From positions 5,084,001 to 5,148,000 of the forward strand of contig OW051495.1 of the NCBI GenBank assembly GCA_932521035.1: a stretch of DNA of 64,000 nucleotides, written 5' to 3'. This document shows positions 47,801-59,800 of this stretch, one piece after another. Under the pieces are notes generated by a model. It was not told the origin of the DNA. It did not search any database and worked only from the letters and a program-made list of their open reading frames with translations. Positions within the stretch are counted from its first letter, which is position 1, and each line of letters starts with the position of its first letter. This DNA is from Oscheius dolichura. Lineage: Eukaryota; Nematoda; Chromadorea; Rhabditida; Rhabditidae. The position numbers were made by a program, and so were the translations under genes.

Positions 47801-50800
47801 ATCTCAGCATTGGCAATCACGGCCAGTATTCTATCGCGTTCTTCCTGGGACAGTTCCTCCAATCCAGGTGGGATGGAGGACGTCGGCTGTGGGGACGCCG
47901 CGGGAGGAGCTGACGGCACATGTCTTGAATCAGGATTATAGAGAGGACCGAAAAAGTCCTACTGTTCCATCCGGCTGGGTGGATGCGACCCCTGGGCGTC
48001 CATGGCCTCTGCTTGAGCTATAACAGCTAATATCCGTTCCTGTTCTTCTTTTGAGAGTTCGTCCAATCCGGACGGCACGGGACTTGGGCTGGGCCTGGCA
48101 GGGGACAGTATCACTTGTGCAGGAGCGGAGGGCCTGAAGGAAAAAGATGAACGCTATTGGTCACCCTACCTTGTTTGGGCGAAGACGTCTGGCATTGATC
48201 TCGCAGGCTGCTCGAAAGGTCTAAAGGATTGTTTTCCTAGTAATAACAGTACAAACCCCTGTGCCGCCGGATAGGGAGCCGGCTTACTGGCTGTCTCTGT
48301 CGGCCTGTAAATAGTCACTATTAATAGGTCTAGTAAGGGCCTACGTCATATGTTGGGCAGGGGCCGGCAGGGGGGACACGGATTCCGCCTCAGCTAGCAC
48401 GGCCAGTATCTTCTGCTGCTCCTCTATCGGGAGATCTTCAATCCCCGGTGGGAGCAGGGAAACGGGTGGGGGAGCAGTTGTCCTGTAGGAGAGCTGTGCC
48501 AGGGGGAGAGGGGGACTTACGAGGAAAGGGCATCCAGACGTGCGCATGCTTCGACGGCCTCCCGTCTTAACCTCTCCTCCTCCGATTCGGCGGCCGCCTG
48601 AATAAATTATCCTGCCGAAAATCATTTCTCCTTTTTTGATGGTGGGGCAAACAAGCGGCCACCATCCGCATATGAGGCATTTCCTGTCACACGGTGGGAC
48701 GAGGCATATGGGGTTTCTGATCCATGACTTCCGATCCCCCACCACCTCCTTCTGTTCCCATTTCGAATAAGCGACAAATGGAATAATATCGGGCGGAGTG
48801 TATCTTACATGCTCCCTTATTTCATAGTTCACCGACTTTTTGACTGCTGACCAAAAAAGAAAAGACATTATACCCCCGGGTACTAGGTGAATCAACTGCA
48901 ACCTCTTTCGAACAAAATAACGTTTTCTTGAAAAGATGAATCTATGGCGTCTAATAGCTCATAAATAGGGGAAAGAGACTGACCGGCTGGGTCCGCGGTG
49001 GTTCGGCGGCCGCCTGAAGTTGTTCCCCGGTCTTCTTCGCCTGAAATTAGTTGTAACGAGCTGTTACCAGGGCGACCGAGTCGGCCCGACTCTCTACCCA
49101 CCTTGTCGAATGCGTCCTGGGCGAATTTACCAAGGCCGGAAAACCCGAAACGGCCGGGTTTGGCCGTCGTGAACATGGACGACAACACCCGGGAATCGAT
49201 ACGGGAGTGGGCCAAGCCTGAATCGATGACTGCACTCAGAACAAAACATTTTAATAGCCGACGATAGCCTGTATCGGACCTTTGGAGCCCCCTTCCGAGG
49301 AAGTATATTGGCAGGCGACTGGGAGGAGAACGAGCCGCCCTAATTGACTTCATCGGAATTTTAATTCGTAGGCCAATTGCAATAATTGGAGCCTTTTGGA
49401 AGAAAAACGAGGTGCTATTTATGGTTCCGGACATCTCCCCCTAAAAGCCAAAAGGAAACTAACCGGAAATGTCAGCTAAAGGAAGAGGCGAGGTCGAAGT
49501 GCCTGAGCCCGTTACATTCAGGCGTTCAGCTATCCAACCGGTGGATTGTTTTGTCGAATAGGGCTCTTCTTCTAGAAACGCGTATTATTGTAAAAAGAGA
49601 GGGAACCTGGTGCCCTGTCTAGACTATGGAAACTCCCGCGAGGAGACACTTCCTCCGTCGCTATACCTTCGTCGGCGACGTCCCTGTCCTCTTCTAGATA
49701 TTACAATTAAAATTTAAAAAAGAATGGGCAAACCTTCGTCGGCGATGGTGTCTCTCACGAAAGAGAGCTGCGTCTCGTACCACCTTCCCAGTCGCTCATC
49801 TCGCGGCATCTCCCGCACTTCCTTGATGTCGAAGCTCATCTCCTCGTCGGCCACCTGTGGACTAGACTCATAAGGAGGATGGCCGAAGGAGTCCCCTCCG
49901 TAATTGATACCCACGCCGCCCGAGCCGTCCTTAGCAGGCGACGATCGGTCGAGTATGTGCGAGTTCAACTCATCAGCGGGGTCCGGCCCGCTCCCATCGG
50001 CCTCTGGGTAAAAGGTGATGTCAGTGTGGCCGTAGTCGGGCGTGGGAAGGTCATAGGTGGGCATCTCCTCGGGCATCCCCTCCTCGTCCCGCTCGCTTAT
50101 CCTTCGAATCTCCTCCATCTCTCCCGGGGTGAACTCTCCGTTGAATTCTTCCTCGTCCAGATAGCTCTGCGATCCTCCCCGTAGGAGCCTCTTCTCTTCT
50201 GTGAACTTCTTTAGGTCCTCCGAAGACAGTTCTGTTCCCTGCTCGGCATAAATCGATGCCCTTTCGGCCAGCTCTTGTACTCGTCTGATGTGTGTCAGTT
50301 CTTCCTCAGTCAATTCCGTCTCATATTCTCCAGGTATCGGTAGATCGTGCCCAAGTCCTGGCGAATACTCCGTGTCGTCGAAGACATCTCTCGGGTAGTG
50401 GGCATCGTAGCTGGCTCTTCGTTCCATTTTTCTTTGTTGTTCCATGTCATTTATCAGTTCTTTCTCTTTGTGTGTATCCAGCTCGGTCGCCACGTGGGTC
50501 TTCAGGGTCGGGAGGAACTCCACACCCAGTGGAGCATGTACCTGGTCGAACTGGACCACGTCATATCCATCGGCTAGCGGTCTCTCCTCCATTTCAGGTG
50601 AAATGTGTGGCGGCTGAGGGGCCACGGCCTCGAGTTCGGCTAATTCGGCAACTCGTAGAATATGTTCCATTTCTTCAGCCGTCAATCCTGAGTCGTCTGC
50701 CGGCTTCTTCTCGCTTTCCCTTTCGCTCCATGAATAATCCTCATCCATGTTTGCCATCGCCTCGATCCTCCGTATGTGGGCCAGCTCTTCCTCGCTAAGC

Positions 50801-53800
50801 TCGTACTCCTCCATCTTTGAGGCGGGGACAGTCACCGAAAGAGGGGGCACCCTTGACTCCGCTTCAGCTATTTCTTGCACACGTAGAATGTGTTCCAATT
50901 CCTCCGCCGATAACTGTGGCTCCTTCATGATCTCTTCCGTTCCACCCATCTCCAGCTCTGCCATTTCTTGTATCCGTCTGATATGGTCCAGTTCCTCTAC
51001 AGTCAGTCCACCATCGACTGTATCTATCCCAGTCGTCTTGTCCTTTATCAGTTCGGTCAAGTTGGTATCCATCTCCGCCATCTCTTGTATTCGTCGTATA
51101 TGTTCTAGCTCTTCCGCCGAAAGATCCGGCACCTCCGCTTGCTTTCCACGGTCTTCCCTCTCCACAGAGTCCTTCGCCATCACAGGGTCAATCCTCGTCG
51201 CCATCTGTGAATCGGATTCTGCCATTTCTTGTATTCTTCTGATATGTTCCAGTTCTGCAGCTGTCAATTCGTCTCCGTTCAGTTCAATGGTCCCTTCTTC
51301 CAGTTCTCCAACATTTCTCAGATGTTCCTCCTTGCGCTCTATAGCATTCACTGTGCCTGGCATCATGGCTGCGTATTCGCTATTCTTGCCTTCCTTCGAT
51401 CTTTCTATCCTTTGTGTGATTGATTCTTTCTTGACATTGGATATAACAGGTGTCTGTTCTGCACCCCGTGGTGACTTTTCTTTTGCCGGGGAGGGGCTTT
51501 CCGCTTTTGCTCTTCCAAAGAAAGACATAAAGAGAGAACCGGCAGTGACTGTATCTTGTTCCTTGGGAGTATCCCGGCTAGAAGAGGGGACGGGCAACTC
51601 CCCTTTCGTCTCAAGTGTCTCCACTGTCATGCTTGCGTTCTCGTCAATTTCAGCGTTACTAACTTCCGACAGAGATAAATTTCTTCCGCTTGTCGTTGTG
51701 GCGGCATCGCCTTTTCCGCCAATATTCTGAGACGGCCGTGATAGTGCTGAACCTGGTCGCCTCGGGAGGACGTAGGGGCTATTCGCACGGTCCAGAACAG
51801 TTTGTATGTGCTCCCGCTCCTCTTCGGAGATGCCGTCCATTTCCGGGAGAATCTGCAGTTGTGATGACGGCCTGAACATTTTCTTTGCTTACGGCCACCA
51901 CAAGAGAAACAAGCAGAAAGAGGGCACAGTACCTGCGAGAGAGGCTCGGCGACTGGGACTTGGTGCTCCGCTGGAGGACATTCATCACGTGTTCCTTTTC
52001 CTCGTCGGTCAATCCCACAAGGGCCGTATCAGGCAGCTTCATGGTGCTTTCGTATGAATTCCGTGACTCCACACCCGACGATCTAAAATCTCATTGCTGC
52101 TCGTCTGCCTACCAACGTACCTTCTCAAAAGGTTGAGCACATCCGAGCCATCACTTCTCTTCCGCAACGAGGGCTGCTCCGAAGCCTTTCTCCTGGCATC
52201 CGAATAGAACACAGAGAGAGACGATCTCGGCCTCTCCACAGCGCTCTTCTTGCCGAGCAGGAACCGAAACAACCCCCCGGCTGACTGCTCATTATCAGAC
52301 ACTGCAGGCGGCTCCACGGGAGTTTCCCTGAACCCCACAAATACCGACGAAAACGTATCCCACCTCTGGCATTCGGATTCACTATCTTCAGAAACGGATC
52401 TGCTCGGGAAATTGTGCTTTCCAAAGTAGCGAGCACGCGGGTTACAAAACGACTGGTAGTAATCGAGGAGCTCTTTTCCAGCAGTCTCAGCGATATCCTC
52501 CGTCATCCGGTTGGCCACAAAATTCAGTCGACATAAGAAATCCACATTGCAGAGAAGGTTTTTGCTCTGGGTAAAACTGTGTTGTTCGCATAACTCAAAC
52601 GCGTTGAGACGGAGATGCAGTTCACCACACTTATCCGAAACACAGCTCAAGCTCAGCGACTGCTTCACATCCAGAGGAAACTGCGGCACCTCAATCCGAA
52701 TATCGCTAAATGAACGGTAGAGACAATTCGGCGACTTGGTCTCCGCGCTACATGACGAGTCACAGCGGTTCTGGGCAACCTCCTCTAGAATGCTTTTCGC
52801 AGATAAAACGGAAGACACGTTCGCAACACTTCTACAAATCGAGTGAGCAACAGAAGCTATCAAAATATCAGATAAGACTTCATCGCAAGTCGGTCCAACA
52901 GGTGTTAGGGGCCCCTCTCCCATACGGATCTTCTCCGGCGGAGGCGCTATTTCAGAAATCGTGACGGCGTCACCTTCCTGCTCATCCTCCTCAATCGTGG
53001 GTTCCAAAAGCGGGGATTCCCTTCCATAGTCCGGCCTCTGATCCATGGAAGCCTCTCGGTCAAAAGAAGAGCGGCTCTGGTCGGCACCTGATGTGGCACT
53101 GGACTGGGCTTCTGGCTCGGCGACGATCTCGGCGACGGTCTCGGCGACAGTCTCGGCGGCGGTCTCGGCGACGGTCTCCCTGGCTACTTCGGGAGTTGGT
53201 GGCCGGGCGGGCTTCTCGAACGAACCTTGGGTAGCCAAGTGTGTCACCCAGGCGATGTGATCCAGTTCGGCTCGGGTCAGAGGGACGTCCTCCCTCCGGG
53301 TCCTGTCCTCTGCCAAAGCCATTTCTGAGCTTCTGACGGTGTCTTCTTCGGGTTCCTCCTCTTCAATCGTGGGTTCCAAAAGCGGGGATTCCCTTCCATA
53401 GTCCGGCCTCTGATCCAAGGAAGGCTCTCGGTCGAATGAAGAGCGGCTCTGGTCGGCACCTGATGTGGCACTGGACTGGGCTTCTGGCTCGGCGACGATC
53501 TCGGCGACGGTCTCGGCGACAGTCTCGGCGGCGGTCTCGGCGACGGTCTCCCTGGCTACTTCGGGAGTTGGTGGCCGGGCGGGCTTCTCGAACGAACCTT
53601 GGGTAGCCAAGTGTGTCACCCAGGCGATGTGATCCAGTTCGGCTTGGGTCAGAGGGACGTCCTCCCTCCGGGTCCCGGTGTCTTCTTCGGGTTCCTCCTC
53701 TTCAATCGTGGGTTCCAAAAGCGGGGATTCCTTGCCATAGTCCGGCCTCTGCTCTATGGAAGGCTCTCGGTCAAAAGAAGAGCGGCTCTGGTCGGCACCT

Positions 53801-56800
53801 GATGTGGCACTGGACTGGGCTTCTGGCTCGGCGACGGTCTCGGCGACAGTCTCGGCGGCGGTCTCCCTGGCTACTTCGGGAGTTGGTGGCCGGGCGGGCT
53901 TCTCGAACGAACCTTGGGTAGCCAAGTGTGTCACCCAGGCGATGTGATCCAGTTCGGCTTGGGTCAGAGGGACGTCCTCCCTCCGGGTCCCGGTGTCTTC
54001 TTCGGGTTCCTCCTCTTCAATCGTGGGTTCCAAAAGCGGGGATTCCTTGCCATAGTCCGGCCTCTGCTCTATGGAAGGCTCTCGGTCAAAAGAAGAGCGG
54101 CTCTGGTCGGCACCTGATGTGGCACTGGACTGGGCTTCTGGCTCGGCGACGGTCTCGGCGACAGTCTCGGCGGCGGTCTCCCTGGCTACTTCGGGAGTTG
54201 GTGGCCGGGCGGGCTTCTCGAACGAACCTTGGGTAGCCAAGTGTGTCACCCAGGCGATGTGATCCAGTTCGGCTCGGGTCAGAGGGACGTCCTCCCTCCG
54301 GGTCCTGTCCTCTGCCAAAGCCATTTCTGAGCTTCTGACGGTGTCTTCTTCGGGTTCCTCCTCTTCAATCGTGGGTTCCAAAAGCGGGGATTCCCTTCCA
54401 TAGTCCGGCCTCTGATCCAAGGAAGGCTCTCGGTCGAATGAAGAGCGGCTCTGGTCGGCACCTGATGTGGCACTGGACTGGGCTTCTGGCTCGGCGACGG
54501 TCTCGGCGACGGTCTCGGCGACGATCTCGGCGGCGGTCTCGGCGACGATCTCGGCGGCGGTCTCGGCGACGATCTCGGCGGCGGTCTCCTTGGCTACTTC
54601 GGGAGTTGGTGGCCGGGCGGGCTTCTCGAACGAACCTTGGGTAGCCAAGTGTGTCACCCAGGCGATGTGATCCAGTTCGGCTTGGGTCAGAGGGACGTCC
54701 TCCCTCCGGGTCCCGGTGTCTTCTTCGGGTTCCTCCTCTTCAATCGTGGGTTCCAAAAGCGGGGATTCCCTGCCATAGTCCAGCCTCTGCTCCAAGGAAG
54801 GCTCTCGGTCGAATGAAGAGCGGCTCTGGTCGGCACCTGATGTGGCACTGGACTGGGCTTCTGGCTCGGCGACGGTCTCGGCGGCGGTCTCCTTGGCTAC
54901 TTCGGGAGTTGGTGGCCGGGCGGGCTTCTCGAACGAACCTTGGGTAGCCAAGTGTGTCACCCAGGCGATGTGATCCAGTTCGGCTTGGGTCAGAGGGACG
55001 TCCTCCCTCCGGGTCCCGGTGTCTTCTTCGGGTTCCTCCTCTTCAATCGTGGGTTCCAAAAGCGGGGATTCCCTGCCATAGTCCAGCCTCTGCTCCAAGG
55101 AAGGCTCTCGGTCGAATGAAGAGCGGCTCTGGTCGGCACCTGATGTGGCACTGGACTGGGCTTCTGGCTCGGCGACGGTCTCGGCGGCGGTCTCCTTGGC
55201 TACTTCGGGAGTTGGTGGCCGGGCGGGCTTCTCGAACGAACCTTGGGTAGCCAAGTGTGTCACCCAGGCGATGTGATCCAGTTCGGCTCGGGTCAGAGGG
55301 ACGTCCTCCCTCCGGGTCCTGTCCTCTGCCAAAGCCATTTCTGAGCTTCTGACGGTGTCTTCTTCGGGTTCCTCCTCTTCAATCGTGGGTTCCAAAAGCG
55401 GGGATTCCCTTCCATAGTCCGGCCTCTGATCCAAGGAAGGCTCTCGGTCGAATGAAGAGCGGCTCTGGTCGGCACCTGATGTGGCACTGGACTGGGCTTC
55501 TGGCTCGGCGACGGTCTCGGCGACGGTCTCGGCGACGATCTCGGCGGCGGTCTCGGCGACGATCTCGGCGGCGGTCTCGGCGACGATCTCCCTGGCTGCT
55601 TCGGGAGTTGGTGGCCGGGCGGGCTTCTCGAACGAACCTTGGGTAGCCAAGTGTGTCACCCAGGCGATGTGATCCAGTTCGGCTCGGGTCAGAGGGACGT
55701 CCTCCCTCCGGGTCCTGTCCTCTGCCAAAGCCATTTCTGAGCTTCTGACGGTGTCTTCTTCGGGTTCCTCCTCTTCAATCGTGGGTTCCAAAAGCGGGGA
55801 TTCCCTGCCATAGTCCGGCCTCTGATCCAAGGAAGGCTCTCGGTCAAAAGAAGAGCGGCTCTGGTCGGCACCTGATGTGGCACTGGACTGGGCTTCTGGC
55901 TCGGCGACGGTCTCGGCGACAGTCTCGGCGGCGGTCTCCCTGGCTACTTCGGGAGTTGGTGGCCGGGCGGGCTTCTCGAACGAACCTTGGGTAGCCAAGT
56001 GTGTCACCCAGGCGATGTGATCCAGTTCGGCTTGGGTCAGAGGGACGTCCTCCCTCCGGGTCCCGGTGTCTTCTTCGGGTTCCTCCTCTTCAATCGTGGG
56101 TTCCAAAAGCGGGGATTCCTTGCCATAGTCCGGCCTCTGCTCTATGGAAGGCTCTCGGTCAAAAGAAGAGCGGTTCTGGTCGGCACCTGATGTGGCACTG
56201 GACTGGGCTTCTGGCTCGGCGACGGTCTCGGCGACAGTCTCGGCGGCGGTCTCCCTGGCTACTTCGGGAGTTGGTGGCCGGGCGGGCTTCTCGAACGAAC
56301 CTTGGGTAGCCAAGTGTGTCACCCAGGCGATGTGATCCAGTTCGGCTTGGGTCAGAGGGACGTCCTCCCTCCGGGTCCCGGTGTCTTCTTCGGGTTCCTC
56401 CTCTTCAATCGTGGGTTCCAAAAGCGGGGATTCCCTGCCATAGTCCAGCCTCTGCTCCAAGGAAGGCTCTCGGTCGAATGAAGAGCGGCTCTGGTCGGCA
56501 CCTGATGTGGCACTGGACTGGGCTTCTGGCTCGGCGACGGTCTCGGCGGCGGTCTCCTTGGCTACTTCGGGAGTTGGTGGCCGGGCGGGCTTCTCGAACG
56601 AACCTTGGGTAGCCAAGTGTGTCACCCAGGCGATGTGATCCAGTTCGGCTTGGGTCAGAGGGACGTCCTCCCTCCGGGTCCCGGTGTCTTCTTCGGGTTC
56701 CTCCTCTTCAATCGTGGGTTCCAAAAGCGGGGATTCCCTTCCATAGTCCGGCCTCTGATCCAAGGAAGGCTCTCGGTCGAATGAAGAGCGGCTCTGGTCG

Positions 56801-59800
56801 GCACCTGATGTGGCACTGGACGGGGCTTCTGGCTCGGCGACGGTCTCGGCGACAGTCTCGGCGGCGGTCTCCCTGGCTACTTCGGGAGTTGGTGGCCGGG
56901 CGGGCTTCTCGAACGAACCTTGGGTAGCCAAGTGTGTCACCCAGGCGATGTGATCCAGTTCGGCTCGGGTCAGAGGGACGTCCTCCCTCCGGGTCCCGGT
57001 GTCTTCTTCGGGTTCCTCCTCTTCAATCGTGGGTTCCAAAAGCGGGGATTCCCTGCCATAGTCCAGCCTCTGCTCCAAGGAAGGCTCTCGGTCGAATGAA
57101 GAGCGGCTCTGGTCGGCACCTGATGTGGCACTGGACTGGGCTTCTGGCTCGGCGACGGTCTCGGCGGCGGTCTCCTTGGCTACTTCGGGAGTTGGTGGCC
57201 GGGCGGGCTTCTCGAACGAACCTTGGGTAGCCAAGTGTGTCACCCAGGCGATGTGATCCAGTTCGGCTCGGGTCAGAGGGACGTCCTCCCTCCGGGTCCT
57301 GTCCTCTGCCAAAGCCATTTCTGAGCTTCTGACGGTGTCTTCTTCGGGTTCCTCCTCTTCAATCGTGGGTTCCAAAAGCGGGGATTCCCTTCCATAGTCC
57401 GGCCTCTGATCCAAGGAAGGCTCTCGGTCGAATGAAGAGCGGCTCTGGTCGGCACCTGATGTGGCACTGGACTGGGCTTCTGGCTCGGCGACGGTCTCGG
57501 CGACAGTCTCGGCGGCGGTCTCCCTGGCTACTTCGGGAGTTGGTGGCCGGGCGGGCTTCTCGAACGAACCTTGGGTAGCCAAGTGTGTCACCCAGGCGAT
57601 GTGATCCAGTTCGGCTTGGGTCAGAGGGACGTCCTCCCTCCGGGTCCCGGTGTCTTCTTCGGGTTCCTCCTCTTCAATCGTGGGTTCCAAAAGCGGGGAT
57701 TCCTTGCCATAGTCCGGCCTCTGCTCTATGGAAGGCTCTCGGTCAAAAGAAGAGCGGTTCTGGTCGGCACCTGATGTGGCACTGGACTGGGCTTCTGGCT
57801 CGGCGACGGTCTCGGCGGCGGTCTCCTTGGCTACTTCGGGAGTTGGTGGCCGGGCGGGCTTCTCGAACGAACCTTGGGTAGCCAAGTGTGTCACCCAGGC
57901 GATGTGATCCAGTTCGGCTTGGGTCAGAGGGACGTCCTCCCTCCGGGTCCCGGTGTCTTCTTCGGGTTCCTCCTCTTCAATCGTGGGTTCCAAAAGCGGG
58001 GATTCCCTTCCATAGTCCGGCCTCTGATCCAAGGAAGGCTCTCGGTCAAAAGAAGAGCGGCTCTGGTCGGCACCTGATGTGGCACTGGACTGGGCTTCTG
58101 GCTCGGCGACGGTCTCGGCGACGGTCTCGGCGACGATCTCGGCGGCGGTCTCGGCGACGATCTCGGCGGCGGTCTCGGCGACGATCTCGGCGGCGGTCTC
58201 GGCGACGATCTCGGCGGCGGTCTCCTTGGCTACTTCGGGAGTTGGTGGCCGGGCGGGCTTCTCGAACGAACCTTGGGTAGCCAAGTGTGTCACCCAGGCG
58301 ATGTGATCCAGTTCGGCTCGGGCCAGAGGGACGTCCTCCCTCCGGGTCCCGGTGTCTTCTTCGGGTTCCTCCTCTTCAATCGTGGGTTCCAAAAGCGGGG
58401 ATTCCCTGCCATAGTCCAGCCTCTGCTCCAAGGAAGGCTCTCGGTCGAATGAAGAGCGGCTCTGGTCGGCACCTGATGTGGCACTGGACTGGGCTTCTGG
58501 CTCGGCGACGGTCTCGGCGGCGGTCTCCTTGGCTACTTCGGGAGTTGGTGGCCGGGCGGGCTTCTCGAACGAACCTTGGGTAGCCAAGTGTGTCACCCAG
58601 GCGATGTGATCCAGTTCGGCTCGGGTCAGAGGGACGTCCTCCCTCCGGGTCCCGGTGTCTTCTTCGGGTTCCTCCTCTTCAATCGTGGGTTCCAAAAGCG
58701 GGGATTCCCTTCCATAGTCCGGCCTCTGATCCAAGGAAGGCTCTCGGTCAAAAGAAGAGCGGCTCTGGTCGGCACCTGATGTGGCACTGGACTGGGCTTC
58801 TGGCTCGGCGACGGTCTCGGCGACGGTCTCGGCGACGATCTCGGCGGCGGTCTCGGCGACGATCTCGGCGGCGGTCTCGGCGACGATCTCCCTGGCTGCT
58901 TCGGGAGTTGGTGGCCGGGCGGGCTTCTCGAACGAACCTTGGGTAGCCAAGTGTGTCACCCAGGCGATGTGATCCAGTTCGGCTTGGGTCAGAGGGACGT
59001 CCTCCCTCCGGGTCCTGTCCTCTGCCAAAGCCATTGCTGAGCTTCTGACGGTGTCTTCTTCGGGTTCCTCCTCTTCAATCGTGGGTTCCAAAAGCGGGGA
59101 TTCCTTGCCATAGTCCGGCCTCTGATCCAAGGAAGGCTCTCGGTCAAAAGAAAAGCGGCTCTGGTCGGCACCTGATGTGGCACTGGACTGGGCTTCTGGC
59201 TCGGCGACGGTCTCGGCGACGGTCTCGGCGACGATCTCGGCGGCGGTCTCGGCGACGATCTCGGCGGCGGTCTCGGCGACGATCTCGGCGGCGGTCTCGG
59301 CGACGATCTCGGCGGCGGTCTCGGCGACGATCTCGGCGGCGGTCTCCTTGGCTACTTCGGGAGTTGGTGGCCGGGCGGGCTTCTCGAACGAACCTTGGGT
59401 AGCCAAGTGTGTCACCCAGGCGATGTGATCCAGTTCGGCTCGGGTCAGAGGGACGTCCTCCCTCCGGGTCCCGGTGTCTTCTTCGGGTTCCTCCTCTTCA
59501 ATCGTGGGTTCCAAAAGCGGGGATTCCCTGCCATAGTCCAGCCTCTGCTCCAAGGAAGGCTCTCGGTCGAATGAAGAGCGGCTCTGGTCGGCACCTGATG
59601 TGGCACTGGACTGGGCTTCTGGCTCGGCGACGGTCTCGGCGGCGGTCTCCTTGGCTACTTCGGGAGTTGGTGGCCGGGCGGGCTTCTCGAACGAACCTTG
59701 GGTAGCCAAGTGTGTCACCCAGGCGATGTGATCCAGTTCGGCTCGGGTCAGAGGGACGTCCTCCCTCCGGGTCCTGTCCTCTGCCAAAGCCATTTCTGAG

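Noticed and set aside
50747..51730. 327-codon Ser-rich plus-strand ORF
   Set aside because: It is the complement of the acidic LTxEELxHIRR repeats; Glu/Glu-rich codons read antisense give Ser-rich frames.
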